A stretch of 64,000 nucleotides of DNA from positions 62,001-126,000 of the forward strand of contig NZ_VEGH01000007.1 of the NCBI RefSeq assembly GCF_007679345.1. Reading direction: 5' to 3'. The stretch is from Cellulosimicrobium cellulans. Its GTDB lineage: Bacteria; Actinomycetota; Actinomycetes; Actinomycetales; Cellulomonadaceae. Below the pieces are notes generated by a model. The model had not been told where the DNA came from. It was given only the letters and a program-made list of their open reading frames with translations, and made no database searches. Shown in pieces: positions 17,530 through 28,128 of this stretch (position 1 is the first letter of the stretch; each line of letters starts with the position of its first letter). The position numbers were made by a program, and so were the translations under genes.

Positions 17530-18249
17530 ATGACCGAGACCCAGCCGCGACGGGTGCTCCTGAAGCTGTCGGGCGAGGCGTTCGGAGGCGGGGCGATCGG
17601 CCTGGACGCCGGCGTCGTGCGCCGGGTGGCCGCCGAGATCGGGGCCGCGGTCGCCGACGGCGTGCAGGTCGCGATCGTCTGCGGGGGCGGCAACTTCTTC
17701 CGCGGCGCCGAGCTGGCCCAGAACGGGCTCGACCGGGCGCGCGCGGACTACATGGGCATGCTGGGCACGGTCATGAACTGCCTGGCGCTGCAGGACTTCC
17801 TGGAGCAGGCCGGCGTGGACACGCGCGTGCAGACCGCCATCACGATGGGCCAGGTCGCCGAGCCGTACATCCCGCTGCGCGCCATCCGGCACCTGGAGAA
17901 GGGCCGGGTCGTGATCTTCGGCGCCGGCGCCGGCATGCCGTACTTCTCGACGGACACGGTCTGCGTGCAGCGCGCCCTCGAGACGCACTGCGACGAGGTG
18001 CTGATGGGCAAGAACGGCGTGGACGGCGTCTACACCGCGGACCCGCGCACCGACCCCACGGCGACGAAGCTCGACCACCTCACCTACACCGAGGCGATCG
18101 TCCAGGAGCTCGGCGTGATGGACTCGACCGCCCTGTCCATGTGCCGCGACAACGGCGTGCGCATGCGGGTGTTCGGGCTCGAGGAGGCGGGCAACGTCAC
18201 CCGGGTGCTCCGGGGTGAGAAGATCGGGACGCTGGTCACCGAGGACTGA
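17530..18249 (+). CDS. pyrH: Uridylate kinase
   Basis: 239-aa UMP kinase, converting UMP to UDP with ATP in pyrimidine synthesis. Amino-acid-kinase fold: [14 protein letters not shown] at the start (lysine and Gly loop), [32 protein letters not shown] and [20 protein letters not shown] at 17519-17525 is well placed for the ATG. It lies between tsf and frr, as in most bacteria, followed by a 61-nt gap. Confidence 0.97.
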   Translation: MTETQPRRVLLKLSGEAFGGGAIGLDAGVVRRVAAEIGAAVADGVQVAIVCGGGNFFRGAELAQNGLDRARADYMGMLGTVMNCLALQDFLEQAGVDTRVQTAITMGQVAEPYIPLRAIRHLEKGRVVIFGAGAGMPYFSTDTVCVQRALETHCDEVLMGKNGVDGVYTADPRTDPTATKLDHLTYTEAIVQELGVMDSTALSMCRDNGVRMRVFGLEEAGNVTRVLRGEKIGTLVTED

Positions 18250-18310
18250 CCGCCCGGCGACCCGCCCGGCCGCACGCCACCACGCTGGACCAGAACGACA
18301 AGGAGCAACC

Positions 18311-18868
18311 GTGATCGACGAGATCCTCCTCGAGGCCGAGGAGAAGATGGACAAGGCCGTCGAGGTCGCCAAGGAGGACTTCGCCGCGATCCGCACGGGC
18401 CGTGCGAACGCGGCGATGTTCAACAAGATCACGGTCGACTACTACGGCAGCCCGACGCCGCTGCAGCAGCTGGCGTCGTTCAACGTCACCGAGGCGCGCA
18501 CGATCCTGATCTCCCCGTTCGACAAGTCGTCGATGCAGGGGATCGAGAAGGCGCTGCGCGACTCGGACCTGGGTGTGAACCCGACGAACGACGGCAACGT
18601 CATCCGCGTGACCCTGCCCGCGCTGACCACCGAGCGCCGCAAGGAGTTCGTGAAGCTGGCGAAGACCAAGGCCGAGGACGCGCGCATCTCGGTGCGCAAC
18701 GTGCGCCGCCGCGCCAAGGACGAGCTGGACCGCCTGGTCAAGGACGGGGAGGCCGGCGAGGACGAGGTCGTGCGCGCGGAGAAGGAGCTCGAGGCCGTCA
18801 CCAAGCGGCACGTCGACCTGGTCGACCAGCTCCTGTCCTCCAAGGAGACCGAGCTGCTCGAGGTCTGA
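18311..18868 (+). CDS. frr: Ribosome recycling factor
   Basis: 185-aa tRNA-shaped protein that splits post-termination ribosomes with EF-G. Conserved: [77 protein letters not shown] and [12 protein letters not shown]. The GTG start has AGGAG (18301-18305) upstream. Its stop overlaps the cdsA start as TGATG. Confidence 0.97.
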   Translation: MIDEILLEAEEKMDKAVEVAKEDFAAIRTGRANAAMFNKITVDYYGSPTPLQQLASFNVTEARTILISPFDKSSMQGIEKALRDSDLGVNPTNDGNVIRVTLPALTTERRKEFVKLAKTKAEDARISVRNVRRRAKDELDRLVKDGEAGEDEVVRAEKELEAVTKRHVDLVDQLLSSKETELLEV

Positions 18869-19725
18869 TGTCGTCCCAGCCCGCTGTCGCCCCGGCGCCC
18901 GGCACCTCGCGTGCCGGGCGTGATCTGCCCGTCGCCGTCGCCGTCGGCCTCGGGCTCCTGGTCCTCGTCGCCGCGTCGCTGTTCATCCGCAGGGAGGTCT
19001 TCGGCCTCATCGCGGTCGCGGCGGTGGGGGCCGGGCTGTGGGAGCTGGCGCAGGCGTTCGCCCGCAGGGGCGTGCACATCCCGGTGCTGCCGCTGCTCGT
19101 CGGCGACGTGGGCATCCTCGTCTCGGCGTACGTGGCGGGGATGGAGGCGCTGTTCGTCGCCTTCGTGCTGACCGTCGGGGGCATCGTCGTCTGGCGGGTG
19201 CTCGACGGCAGCGGCCCGCGGGCGGTGCGTGACGCCACCTCGGGGGTGTTCGCGGCGGCGTACCTGCCGCTCATGGCCGGGTTCGTCATGCTGATGCTGG
19301 CGGCCGAGGACGGCGCGATGCGGGTGGCGCTGTTCATCCTGCTGTGCGTCGCGAACGACACCGGCGGCTACGTCGTCGGCGTCCTGATCGGCCGGCACCC
19401 GCTGGCGCCGTCGGTCAGCCCCAAGAAGACCTGGGAGGGCCTGCTCGGCTCGGTCGTGCTGGCCTCCGTGGTCGGCGTGCTGGGCGTGCACCTCATGTTC
19501 GACGGGGACCCCGCCGTGGGTGCGCTGCTGGGCGTCGCCACCGTCGTGGTCGCGACGCTGGGCGACCTGGGGGAGTCGCTCATCAAGCGCGACCTCGAGC
19601 TCAAGGACATGGGCACCCTGCTGCCGGGGCACGGCGGCATCCTGGACCGGATCGACTCGATGCTGCTGGCCGCCCCGGTGGTCTACCTGCTGCTCGAGGC
19701 GCTCCAGCCCGTCGTCGGCGCCTGA
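18868..19725 (+). CDS. cdsA: Phosphatidate cytidylyltransferase
   Basis: 285-aa integral membrane enzyme that makes CDP-diacylglycerol from phosphatidate and CTP. About eight hydrophobic segments begin near residue 20. The signature is near the C-terminus: [30 protein letters not shown] and [15 protein letters not shown]. The start overlaps the frr stop, indicating coupling. It supplies the precursor for phosphatidylglycerol, cardiolipin and phosphatidylinositol. Confidence 0.96.
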   Translation: MSSQPAVAPAPGTSRAGRDLPVAVAVGLGLLVLVAASLFIRREVFGLIAVAAVGAGLWELAQAFARRGVHIPVLPLLVGDVGILVSAYVAGMEALFVAFVLTVGGIVVWRVLDGSGPRAVRDATSGVFAAAYLPLMAGFVMLMLAAEDGAMRVALFILLCVANDTGGYVVGVLIGRHPLAPSVSPKKTWEGLLGSVVLASVVGVLGVHLMFDGDPAVGALLGVATVVVATLGDLGESLIKRDLELKDMGTLLPGHGGILDRIDSMLLAAPVVYLLLEALQPVVGA

Positions 19726-19801
19726 CGTCGCACCGGTCGGCTCCCAGCCGGCACCCAGCCCCACCCGACACGATCACCACCACGCCCCCGAGGAGGACCG
19801 C

Positions 19802-20926
19802 GTGAGCGCCACGCCCGTCGCACTCAACCTGTCGGCCCCGACCCGCGGGGCCCGCGGCAAGCCGCCGAAGCACTTCGTCGACCTCACGCCCTCCGAGCGC
19901 GTCGAGGCCGTGACCGCGCTCGGCGAGAAGCCGCTGCGCGCGAAGCAGCTCGCGACGCACTACTTCAGCCACCTGACGGTCGACCCCGCGGCGATGACGG
20001 ACCTGCCCGCGGCGAGCCGCGACAAGCTGGTCGAGGCGCTGTTCCCGCCGCTGCTCACCGCCGCGCGCACGCTGCAGGCGGACGGCGGCACCACGGTCAA
20101 GACGCTCTGGCACCTGTTCGACGGCGCCAAGGTCGAGTCGGTGCTCATGCGGTACGCGCACCGGTCCACGCTCTGCGTGTCCAGCCAGGCGGGCTGCGGC
20201 ATGGCCTGCCCGTTCTGCGCCACCGGCCAGCTCGGGCTCACCCGCAACCTGTCGACGGCGGAGGTCGTCGAGCAGGTGCGTGCCGCGGCCGCCGCGCTGG
20301 AGGCCGGCGAGGTGCCCGGTGGGCCGACCCGGCTGTCGAACGTCGTGTTCATGGGCATGGGCGAGCCGCTCGCGAACTACAAGACCGTCATGGAGACGGT
20401 GCGCCGCATGGTCGCGCCGGTCCCCGACGGCCTGGGCATGTCGGCCCGCAACATCACCGTCTCGACGGTCGGCCTGGTGCCCGCGATGCGCAAGCTCGCG
20501 AAGGAGGGCATCCCGGTGACGCTCGCGCTGTCGCTGCACGCGCCGGACGACGAGCTGCGCAACGAGCTGGTGCCGATCAACACCCGGTGGAGCGTCGCCG
20601 AGACGATCGACGCCGCCTACGAGTACTTCCAGGCGACCGGGCGCCGGGTGTCCATCGAGTACGCGCTGATGCGCGACATCAACGACCAGGCGTGGCGCGC
20701 CGACCTGCTGGGCACCGAGCTCAACCGGCGGGGCCGCGGCTGGGTGCACTGCAACCCCATCCCGCTGAACCCCACGCCCGGGTCGAAGTGGACGGCGAGC
20801 GATCCCGCGGTGGAGCAGGAGTTCGTGGCACGCTTGCGCGCACACGGCATCCCGACCACCGTCCGGGACACCCGTGGGTCCGACATCGACGGTGCGTGCG
20901 GCCAGCTGGCGGCTGAGGAGGACTGA
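19802..20926 (+). CDS. rlmN: 23S rRNA/tRNA (adenine-C2)-methyltransferase RlmN
   Basis: 374-aa radical-SAM enzyme making m2A in 23S rRNA and tRNA. The [4Fe-4S] motif CGMACPFC lies at about residues 132-139. Other blocks: [45 protein letters not shown] and [13 protein letters not shown]. The C-terminal Cys needed for the methyl-cysteine step is in [11 protein letters not shown]. The GTG has GAGGA upstream. TGATG overlap with the DivIVA-repeat gene. Confidence 0.96.
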   Translation: MSATPVALNLSAPTRGARGKPPKHFVDLTPSERVEAVTALGEKPLRAKQLATHYFSHLTVDPAAMTDLPAASRDKLVEALFPPLLTAARTLQADGGTTVKTLWHLFDGAKVESVLMRYAHRSTLCVSSQAGCGMACPFCATGQLGLTRNLSTAEVVEQVRAAAAALEAGEVPGGPTRLSNVVFMGMGEPLANYKTVMETVRRMVAPVPDGLGMSARNITVSTVGLVPAMRKLAKEGIPVTLALSLHAPDDELRNELVPINTRWSVAETIDAAYEYFQATGRRVSIEYALMRDINDQAWRADLLGTELNRRGRGWVHCNPIPLNPTPGSKWTASDPAVEQEFVARLRAHGIPTTVRDTRGSDIDGACGQLAAEED

Positions 20927-21483
20927 TGAGCGGCGGCGCCATGTTCCGGCGGGTCACCGGGATGCGGACGGGGTACCACCCCGAGGAGGTCGACGACTTC
21001 TTCACCCACGCCCGGACGGTCTACGAGCAGGGCCCCGCCGGTGCGCTGTCCAGCCGTGACGTGCGGACCGTCGCGTTCGACCTCGTCCGGCACGGGTACT
21101 CCACCACGGCGGTCGACGCCGCGCTCGACCGCCTGGAGGCGGCGTTCGTGGCCCGGTCCCGCGCCGACTTCATCGCCGACCGCGGCCGCCAGGCGTGGAT
21201 GGAGACGCTCGCCGAGCAGGCCCGGAGCCTGTACGGCCGGCTGACGCGTCCCGCCGGCGAGCGGTTCGCCCACCCGAAGGGCCGCCAGGCGGGCTACGAC
21301 GTCGCCGAGGTGGACGCCCTGTGCGACCGGCTCGTCGCGTACTTCGACACCAACGCGCCCCTCAGCGCCCAGGAGGTGCGCTCCGCGGTGTTCGCGCGCC
21401 GCAAGGGCGCCCGCGCCTACGCCGAGGGGCCGGTCGACGCGTTCCTCGAGCGCGCCGTGGACGTGCTGCTCGCCGCGGAGTGA
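20926..21483 (+). CDS. DivIVA domain-repeat protein
   Basis: 185-aa protein built of DivIVA-like helical repeats. Each has a Gly/Ala-Tyr...VD...hydrophobic core: [14 protein letters not shown] (residues 17-30), [28 protein letters not shown] and [14 protein letters not shown]. It resembles the actinobacterial DivI1A-repeat family, known for sitting near rlmN and dxr. Real DivIVA/Wag31 has one such motif plus long coiled coils, absent here. A role at the cell pole or division site is inference. It is translationally coupled to rlmN. Confidence 0.85.
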   Translation: MSGGAMFRRVTGMRTGYHPEEVDDFFTHARTVYEQGPAGALSSRDVRTVAFDLVRHGYSTTAVDAALDRLEAAFVARSRADFIADRGRQAWMETLAEQARSLYGRLTRPAGERFAHPKGRQAGYDVAEVDALCDRLVAYFDTNAPLSAQEVRSAVFARRKGARAYAEGPVDAFLERAVDVLLAAE

Positions 21484-21495
21484 CCTCCGCTCGGG

Positions 21496-21501
21496 CAGGA
21501 T
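21496..21501 (+). promoter_or_regulatory. Putative leaderless -10 (CAGGAT) for dxr
   Basis: CAGGAT followed by 7 nt and the ATG at 21509. The AGGA could instead act as a ribosome-binding site, so two readings are possible. Confidence 0.3.
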
Positions 21502-21508
21502 GGGGCGG

Positions 21509-22693
21509 ATGAACGCGCGCACCGTCGTCCTGCTCGGCTCCACCGGATCGATCGGCACCCAGGCCGTCGACGTGATCACGCGGAACCCCGACCGGTTCCG
21601 GGTGACCGGGATCAGCGCGGGCGGGTCCGACCCGGTCGGGCTGGCGCGGCAGGCCGTGGCGCTCGGCGCGCAGACGGTGGCCGTGGCCGACCCGGACGCC
21701 GCCGGCACCGTGTTCGCCGAGGTCGTGCGCGCCTGCGCCGAGGCGGGGCTGCGCCAGGTCGGCGTCGAGGTGCTCACGGGGCCCGACGCGGCGTCGCAGC
21801 TCGCCGCCCGCGGGGCGGACGTCGTGCTCAACGGCATCACCGGGTCGGTCGGGCTCGGGCCGACGCTCGCCGCGCTCGGCTCGGGCAGCGTGCTGGCGCT
21901 GGCCAACAAGGAGTCGCTGGTGGCCGGCGGCCCGCTGGTGCGGGCCGCGGTGCAGCGCCCCGGGCAGGTCGTCCCGGTGGACTCGGAGCACTCGGCGATC
22001 GCCCAGTGCCTGCGCGGCGGCCGGCGCGCCGAGGTCCGCCGGCTGGTGCTCACCGCGTCGGGCGGGCCGTTCCGCGGCCGGACCCGCGCCGAGCTCGCGG
22101 ACGTGACGCCCGAGCAGGCGCTCGCGCACCCGACCTGGTCGATGGGGCCGGTCGTGACGATCAACTCGGCGACGCTCGTGAACAAGGGGCTCGAGCTGAT
22201 CGAGGCGCACCTGCTGTTCGACGTGCCGGTGGCCGACATCCAGGTGGTCGTGCACCCGCAGTCCGTCGTGCACTCGATGGTCGAGTTCGCCGACGGGTCG
22301 ACGATCGCCCAGGCGTCCCCGCCCGACATGCGGCTGCCGATCGCCCTCGGGCTGTCCTGGCCCGACCGGCTGCCCGGGGCCGCCGCGCCGGTGGACTGGA
22401 CGCGCGCGGGGGCGTGGGAGTTCGAGCCGCTGGACGAGGACACGTTCGGCGCCGTCGGCCTGGCCCGGGCGGCCGTCGCCGCCTCCGCCACGCACCCGGC
22501 GGTGTACAACGCCGCCAACGAGGAGGCCGTGGCGGCGTTCCTCGCCGGACGGATCGGGTTCCTCGGGATCGTGGAGACCGTCGAGGAGGTGCTGGCCGCG
22601 CACGACGGCGGCCCCGTGCGGGACGTCGCGGACGTGCAGGCGGCCGAGGACTGGGCCCGCGCCCGCGCCCGGGAGCGCGTCGCCGCGGCCTGA
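21509..22693 (+). CDS. dxr: 1-deoxy-D-xylulose-5-phosphate reductoisomerase
   Basis: 394-aa NADPH-dependent enzyme converting DXP to MEP, the committed step of the non-mevalonate isoprenoid pathway. NADPH motif [17 protein letters not shown] at the N-terminus. [56 protein letters not shown] (split over residues about 208-231) and the metal-binding acidic residues follow. An in-frame ATG at 21500 would add three residues. The later pathway gene ispG lies 4 kb downstream, after a site-2 protease gene. Confidence 0.96.
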   Translation: MNARTVVLLGSTGSIGTQAVDVITRNPDRFRVTGISAGGSDPVGLARQAVALGAQTVAVADPDAAGTVFAEVVRACAEAGLRQVGVEVLTGPDAASQLAARGADVVLNGITGSVGLGPTLAALGSGSVLALANKESLVAGGPLVRAAVQRPGQVVPVDSEHSAIAQCLRGGRRAEVRRLVLTASGGPFRGRTRAELADVTPEQALAHPTWSMGPVVTINSATLVNKGLELIEAHLLFDVPVADIQVVVHPQSVVHSMVEFADGSTIAQASPPDMRLPIALGLSWPDRLPGAAAPVDWTRAGAWEFEPLDEDTFGAVGLARAAVAASATHPAVYNAANEEAVAAFLAGRIGFLGIVETVEEVLAAHDGGPVRDVADVQAAEDWARARARERVAAA

Positions 22694-22722
22694 GACGGGG
22701 CCGCCGGGTCGCGCGTGCCGGG

Positions 22723-24129
22723 TCAGTCCTCGCCCGCGAGACCGGTGAGCAGGCTCGGGCGGCCCGTGGCGCGCTCCTCCCGGTCGGCCAGGGCGGCCGC
22801 GCCGTCCCGGAGCGCCCCCGCGAGCCGGTCCGTGAGCCGCCGCGTGGCCGCGCCGTCCAGGCCGCCCGACCCGGGGCCCGCCGGACCGCGCACCACCCAC
22901 GGCAGCCGCGTCAGCGCCCCGTCACCCCCGGTCAGCAGGTCCGCGAGGGTCCGCCCGGCGAGGTTCCCCGCCGCGACGCCGTCGTCCCCGCTGCCGTCCG
23001 CCCACGCGAGCCCCGCACCGGCGTCGAACCCGAGCGCGGGCAGCGGGCCCCCGGCGAGCGCGACGCCCCACGCGTGGGTGGTCCGCGCCTCCGCACCGGG
23101 GGGCAGCAGGCCGCCCAGCGCCCGGTGCAGGCGCAGACCGGCGGCGAGGTCCTGGCCGGACGGTGCGGGGGGCTGCCGGGCGGTCCGCAGGCTGAGGACG
23201 AGCCGGTCGTCGGCGGTGCGCAGGGCCCGGACGGGGCGGTGGCCGGCGTCCGCGAGGACGACCCCGCGCCGCAGGCCGAGCGCCGCCCAGACGTCCTCGC
23301 CCAGCGGCGCGGTGGCGACGGCGTGCCGGCCGCCCGCGGGGCGCCCGCCGCCCGTGGCGCGCACGACGAGGGGTGCGCGCACGGTGCCCTGGTCGGTGAC
23401 GACGGCGCCGGGGGAGAGCCGCAGGGCGCGGGTGCCCTCGGCCACGCGGGCGCCGTGCGCGGTCAGCACGTCGACGAGGCCCCGGACGAGCGCGACGGGC
23501 TGCAGCCGACCGACGTCGGGGGCGAGGGTGCCGCCGAGCGCGCCGGGCACCCGCGCCGACCCGGCCACGTCGTCCGGCCCGAGCAGCTCCACCTCGTCGC
23601 CCCACGCCCGCGCGGCCTCCGCCTCGGCGGCGAGGCGGGCGAGCTGGGCCGGGGTGCGGGCGACGGTGAGCAGGCCGCCGACCGCCACGTCGCCGTCGAT
23701 CTGCTCGGCCGCGGCGACGCCGCCCACCTCGACGACGGCGTCGCGCAGGGCGGCGCGCGCGGTCCGGGCGGCGTCCGGGCCGTGCGCCGCGGCGACCCGG
23801 GCCGCGGCGGACGCGGGCCCGGCGCCGAACCAGCCGCCGGTCCGCCCGCTCGCCCCGGCCCCGGCGACGTCCCGCTCGACCACGAGCACGTCGAGGGCGG
23901 GGTCCGCCTCGAGGAGGTAGTACGCGGTCCACAGGCCGGTGAGGCCCGCGCCCACGACGACGACGTCCGCGGTGGTGTCCCCGTCGAGCGGGTCGCGCGC
24001 CGGGCGCGGGTCCGCGGCCTCCGCCTGGTCGAACCACAGGGACCGCGACGACGGGTCGCCCCCGGTGCTCCACCGCAGCGCGAGGGCGGAGCGGTCGGTG
24101 CCGGGCCCCACCTCGTGCACGTCGTCCAC
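22723..24129 (-). CDS. FAD-dependent oxidoreductase (DAO family, PuuB-like)
   Basis: 468-aa flavoprotein. The dinucleotide fold is DVVVVGAGLTGLWTAYYL at about residues 42-59, followed by VVERDVAGAGASGRTGGW; relatives have N where this has T in GASGR(N)GGW. A glycine-oxidase/PuuB-like substrate domain follows. It probably oxidises an amine or amino acid; the substrate is unknown. The GTG start has GGGAGG upstream. It sits antisense between dxr and the GGDEF gene, interrupting the usual dxr-protease-ispG order. Confidence 0.85.
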   Translation of the reverse strand: MDDVHEVGPGTDRSALALRWSTGGDPSSRSLWFDQAEAADPRPARDPLDGDTTADVVVVGAGLTGLWTAYYLLEADPALDVLVVERDVAGAGASGRTGGWFGAGPASAAARVAAAHGPDAARTARAALRDAVVEVGGVAAAEQIDGDVAVGGLLTVARTPAQLARLAAEAEAARAWGDEVELLGPDDVAGSARVPGALGGTLAPDVGRLQPVALVRGLVDVLTAHGARVAEGTRALRLSPGAVVTDQGTVRAPLVVRATGGGRPAGGRHAVATAPLGEDVWAALGLRRGVVLADAGHRPVRALRTADDRLVLSLRTARQPPAPSGQDLAAGLRLHRALGGLLPPGAEARTTHAWGVALAGGPLPALGFDAGAGLAWADGSGDDGVAAGNLAGRTLADLLTGGDGALTRLPWVVRGPAGPGSGGLDGAATRRLTDRLAGALRDGAAALADREERATGRPSLLTGLAGED

Positions 24130-24329
24130 GTCGCCTCCCGGGGGTCGTCGGCCGTCGCACCGATCGTAGGGTCCGTCCCCGGAGGTGCAAGGTCGTCGCC
24201 GGACGGGTGATCCCGCGCGCGACCGGGGTCCGCACCCCTCCGGCGCGGGGCGGCGCGGGGTACCGTGCCACGACCAGCCCACCCCGCCAGCAGCGCCCCC
24301 GCCGCCCGGACCGCCCGGAACGAGCCGCC

Positions 24330-25580
24330 ATGTCCGCACCCGCACCACCGCCGCGGGACCTGCCGGTCGCCCGCAGGTCCGGCGACCCCACGCTGGGCCT
24401 GATCCGGCGCGTGCTGCTGGTGTGCCTGCTGTTCGGGGCGGTGTCCGTCGCCGCGGTGGCCGTCCTGCGCCGGGACGACGCGCTGCTGCGGGCGGCGTCC
24501 CCGGTGCTCCTGGTCGTGGTCCTGCTGTTCGCCTGGCTGGTGCTGCGGCGCCCGGCGGCGACCGTGCCGGTCTCCCGGGTCGTGCTGACCGGGCTGGACG
24601 TGCTCTGGCTGGTGACGATGGGCAGCCGGCTGGCGACCGCGACCGGCGGCGGCTGGGACGCGCTGTTCCCGACGACGTTCATGGGCCTGGCCCTGTTCGT
24701 GGTGATCGGCTACCTGGTGTTCCCGACCCGGTTCGCGGCGCTGCACGCGGGTGCGGTGGTGCTCGCGACGCTCGGCGTGGGCTGGGCGGGGCTCGCACTG
24801 GGGCCGTCCGGTCCCGAGACCCGCCAGCACGCGGTCGACCTGGCGCGGTACGCGGTGTACCTGGCGGTGCTCGCGGCGATGGTCTGGGTGCTGTCCCGCA
24901 CGAAGGAGCACGCGGCCCGCGCGTTCCAGGTCGCCGAGCGGGCGAGCGCGGAGGCGGCGTCGATGCGCGAGATGGCCTACCGCGACCCGCTGACCGGCGC
25001 CGCGAACCGCCGCCGGCTGGAGGACGAGCTCGCCTACCAGGCGCGGGTCGTCGGCTCCGGCCTGGACGTCGCGCTCGTGTACCTCGATCTCGACCGGTTC
25101 AAGGCCGTCAACGACGTGCACGGGCACACCGTCGGTGACCGCGTGCTGGTGGCGGTCGCCCGGGCGCTGGAGCAGCACGTGCGGTCCGGCGACCTGGTGG
25201 CCCGGCTCGGCGGGGAGGAGTTCCTGGTGGTCGCCCCGGGGACGGGTGCGGGGGACGCCCGGGCGCTGGCCGAGCGGCTGCGGGCCGCGGTCCCGGGGGC
25301 GGTGCGCGCGCAGGCGCCGGTGGACGTGACGGCGAGCCTCGGCGTGACCGCGCTGCGGGCGGGGGAGGAGCCGGCGGCGGCGATCGGGCGGGTGGACGCG
25401 CTGATGTACCGGGCGAAGCGAGCGGGCCGGGACCGGGTGGCGGTCGACGACGACGAGGACCCGCCGAACCCCGCGCCCCCCGACCTGGCCGACGTCCAGC
25501 GCGTCCCCAGGAATCCGGGGCAGGATGGGGGGTCGTCCCACCCCCGCCGGGCCGACCCGCTCGGCGGGCAGCCGCACTGA
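24330..25580 (+). CDS. Membrane GGDEF-domain protein (probable diguanylate cyclase)
   Basis: 416 aa. About six membrane segments occupy residues 25-190 (LLVCLLFGAVSVAAVAVL, LLVVVLLFAWLVL and so on), followed by a short linker helix and a GGDEF domain. The active loop is GGEEF (residues 294-298) in ARLGGEEFLVV, and the metal site is in YLDLDRFKAVND. The intact A-site suggests active c-di-GMP synthesis. It has no RxxD-type inhibitory site that I can see. The C-terminus is Pro/Asp-rich. The next gene starts 17 nt later. Confidence 0.9.
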   Translation: MSAPAPPPRDLPVARRSGDPTLGLIRRVLLVCLLFGAVSVAAVAVLRRDDALLRAASPVLLVVVLLFAWLVLRRPAATVPVSRVVLTGLDVLWLVTMGSRLATATGGGWDALFPTTFMGLALFVVIGYLVFPTRFAALHAGAVVLATLGVGWAGLALGPSGPETRQHAVDLARYAVYLAVLAAMVWVLSRTKEHAARAFQVAERASAEAASMREMAYRDPLTGAANRRRLEDELAYQARVVGSGLDVALVYLDLDRFKAVNDVHGHTVGDRVLVAVARALEQHVRSGDLVARLGGEEFLVVAPGTGAGDARALAERLRAAVPGAVRAQAPVDVTASLGVTALRAGEEPAAAIGRVDALMYRAKRAGRDRVAVDDDEDPPNPAPPDLADVQRVPRNPGQDGGSSHPRRADPLGGQPH

Positions 25581-25596
25581 AACGGAGACCTCCCGC

Positions 25597-26913
25597 ATGG
25601 CCTACGCGATCGGCGTCGTGGTGTTCGTCGTGGGCATCCTCGTGTCCATCGCGCTGCACGAGGTCGGCCACATGGTGCCCGCCAAGAAGTTCGGCGTGCG
25701 GGTCAGCCAGTACATGGTCGGCTTCGGCCCGACGCTGTGGTCCCGCACGAAGGGCGAGACCGAGTACGGCGTGAAGGCGATCCCGCTCGGCGGCTACGTC
25801 CGGCTGATCGGCATGTACCCGACGCCCGAGGCGGTCGGGAACCCGCCGGTGCGCGGGTTCTTCAGCCGGATCGCCGCGGACGCCCGCGAGGCGAGCGCGG
25901 AGGAGATCCGCCCGGGGGAGGACCACCGGGCGTTCTACCGGCTGTCGACGCCGAAGAAGCTGGTCGTCATGCTCGGCGGCCCGGTGATGAACCTGGTCAT
26001 CGCGGTGGTGCTGCTGGCCGTGGTGCTGGTCGGCATCGGCGTGCAGGGCGCGAGCACGACCCTGTCCTCGGTCAGCCAGTGCGTGCTGCCGGCGAGCTCC
26101 ACCGCGACCGAGTGCGCCGCGGACGACCCGGCCGCCCCGGGCGCGGAGGCGGGCCTGCGGCCGGGCGACACCGTGGTGTCGTACGACGGCGTGGCGATCA
26201 CGTCCTGGGAGCAGCTCAGCGGGCTGATCCGGGGAACAGGAGCGGAGCCGGTGCCGGTCGTCGTGGAGCGGGACGGCGCGCGCGTGGAGCTGACGGTGAC
26301 CCCCGTGGTCGCCGAGCGCCCCGTGACCGACGACGCCGGGCAGGTCGTCCTCGACGACGCGGGCGACCCGGTGACCCGCGAGGTCGGGTTCCTCGGCGTC
26401 AGCCCCGGGACCGAGCTGCAGCGCCAGCCGCTGTCCGAGGTCGTGACGCTGACCGGCGACGCGGTGGTGCAGACGATGAAGGCCGTCGTCACCCTGCCCG
26501 CGAACCTGGTGGGCATCGCCGAGAGCGCCTTCGGCGACGGGGAGCGCAGCGCCGAGGGCGTGCTCGGTCCGGTCGGTGTGGCCCGGCTGGCCGGTGAGGT
26601 GGCCTCCTCGGACGCCACGGGCGTCGGGGTCGCGGAGCGGGTGTCGGGGATGCTCAGCCTGCTCGCGTCGCTGAACATCGCGCTGTTCGTCTTCAACCTG
26701 ATCCCGCTGGTGCCGCTGGACGGCGGTCACGTCGCGGCGGCGCTCTGGGAGGGCCTCAAGCGGCAGGTCGCGCGGCTGCGGAAGCTGCCCCGCCCGCGGC
26801 CCGCGGACGCGGCGCGGCTGCAGCCGGTGGCGCTCGCGGTGTTCGTCGTGCTCGGCGGGATGGGCCTGCTGCTGGCCTACGCGGACATCGTCGCGCCGGT
26901 CACGTTCGGCTGA
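25597..26913 (+). CDS. M50 site-2 membrane metalloprotease (RseP/Rip1 type)
   Basis: 438-aa intramembrane zinc protease. HEVGH (residues 21-25) in the first membrane segment and LDG in [14 protein letters not shown] (about 372-385) form the active site. A PDZ domain lies between ([20 protein letters not shown]). Relatives (Rip1 of Mycobacterium) cleave anti-sigma factors and FtsI-like proteins. MYPTPEA with an acidic loop at residues 70-110 is typical. It is normally adjacent to dxr and ispG; here a GGDEF gene separates it from dxr. Confidence 0.94.
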   Translation: MAYAIGVVVFVVGILVSIALHEVGHMVPAKKFGVRVSQYMVGFGPTLWSRTKGETEYGVKAIPLGGYVRLIGMYPTPEAVGNPPVRGFFSRIAADAREASAEEIRPGEDHRAFYRLSTPKKLVVMLGGPVMNLVIAVVLLAVVLVGIGVQGASTTLSSVSQCVLPASSTATECAADDPAAPGAEAGLRPGDTVVSYDGVAITSWEQLSGLIRGTGAEPVPVVVERDGARVELTVTPVVAERPVTDDAGQVVLDDAGDPVTREVGFLGVSPGTELQRQPLSEVVTLTGDAVVQTMKAVVTLPANLVGIAESAFGDGERSAEGVLGPVGVARLAGEVASSDATGVGVAERVSGMLSLLASLNIALFVFNLIPLVPLDGGHVAAALWEGLKRQVARLRKLPRPRPADAARLQPVALAVFVVLGGMGLLLAYADIVAPVTFG

Positions 26914-26950
26914 GCCGCGCCGTGTCGGGCGCGCAGCGGCCGTCCGGTGC

Positions 26951-26956
26951 GATGAT
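26951..26956 (+). promoter_or_regulatory. Putative leaderless -10 (GATGAT) for ispG
   Basis: GATGAT plus 6 nt plus the GTG at 26963, identical in hexamer and spacing to the DUF2469 and AraC-like genes. Confidence 0.45.
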
Positions 26957-26962
26957 GAGCCG

Positions 26963-28123
26963 GTGAGCACCCCCATCAGCCTGGGCATGCCGGAGGCTCC
27001 TCCGCCGGTGCTGGCCCCCCGCCGGCCGACCCGGAAGATCCGCGTGGGCAAGGTCGAGGTCGGGGGTGACGCCCCGGTCAGCGTGCAGTCCATGACCACC
27101 ACGCTGACCGCCGACGTCAACGCGACCCTCCAGCAGATCGCCGAGCTGACCGCGGCCGGCTGCGACATCGTCCGCGTGGCGGTGCCCAGCCAGGACGACG
27201 CGGACGCGCTGCCCGCGATCGCGCGCAAGTCGCAGATCCCGGTGGTCGCCGACATCCACTTCCAGCCCCGGTACGTGTTCGCGGCCATCGACGCCGGCTG
27301 CGCCGCGGTGCGGGTGAACCCGGGCAACATCCGGAAGTTCGACGACCAGGTCAAGGAGATCGCCCGCGCCGCGTCCGACGCCGGGGTCTCGCTGCGGATC
27401 GGCGTCAACGCCGGCTCGCTCGACCCGCGGCTGCTGGCGAAGTACGGCAAGGCCACGCCGGAGGCGCTGGTCGAGTCGGCCGTGTGGGAGGCGTCGCTGT
27501 TCGAGGAGCACGACTTCCACGACTTCAAGATCTCGGTGAAGCACAACGACCCGGTCGTGATGGTGCGCGCCTACGAGCTGCTGTCCGAGCGCGGCGACTG
27601 GCCGCTGCACCTCGGCGTCACCGAGGCGGGCCCGGCGTTCCAGGGCACCATCAAGTCGGCGACCGCGTTCGGGGCGCTGCTCAGCAAGGGCATCGGCGAC
27701 ACGATCCGGGTGTCCCTCTCGGCGCCGCCGGTCGAGGAGGTCAAGGTCGGCATCAGCATCCTGCAGTCGCTCAACCTCCGGCCGCGCAAGCTCGAGATCG
27801 TGTCCTGCCCGTCGTGCGGGCGCGCGCAGGTCGACGTGTACTCGCTCGCCGAGCGGGTCACCGCCGGGCTCGAGGGCCTGGAGGTGCCGCTGCGCGTCGC
27901 CGTGATGGGCTGCGTCGTCAACGGGCCGGGCGAGGCGCGCGAGGCCGATCTCGGCGTCGCGTCCGGCAACGGCAAGGGGCAGATCTTCGTGCGCGGCGAG
28001 GTCGTGCGCACCGTGCCGGAGTCGGCCATCGTCGAGACGCTGATCGACGAGGCGATGCGGATCGCCGAGAGCATGGAGCCGGCCGAGGGCGGCGCCGGCG
28101 GCCCCGTGGTGACGGTGGGCTGA
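26963..28123 (+). CDS. ispG: 4-hydroxy-3-methylbut-2-enyl-diphosphate synthase
   Basis: 386-aa [4Fe-4S] enzyme converting MEcPP to HMBPP, the penultimate step of the MEP pathway. TIM-barrel part: [34 protein letters not shown] and [11 protein letters not shown]. Cluster cysteines are in [12 protein letters not shown] (about residues 281 and 284) and [14 protein letters not shown] (about 316). The two-domain bacterial form, full length. The GTG is supported by the leaderless-type hexamer. The next gene starts 5 nt after the stop. Confidence 0.96.
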   Translation: MSTPISLGMPEAPPPVLAPRRPTRKIRVGKVEVGGDAPVSVQSMTTTLTADVNATLQQIAELTAAGCDIVRVAVPSQDDADALPAIARKSQIPVVADIHFQPRYVFAAIDAGCAAVRVNPGNIRKFDDQVKEIARAASDAGVSLRIGVNAGSLDPRLLAKYGKATPEALVESAVWEASLFEEHDFHDFKISVKHNDPVVMVRAYELLSERGDWPLHLGVTEAGPAFQGTIKSATAFGALLSKGIGDTIRVSLSAPPVEEVKVGISILQSLNLRPRKLEIVSCPSCGRAQVDVYSLAERVTAGLEGLEVPLRVAVMGCVVNGPGEAREADLGVASGNGKGQIFVRGEVVRTVPESAIVETLIDEAMRIAESMEPAEGGAGGPVVTVG

Positions 28124-28128
28124 CGCCG

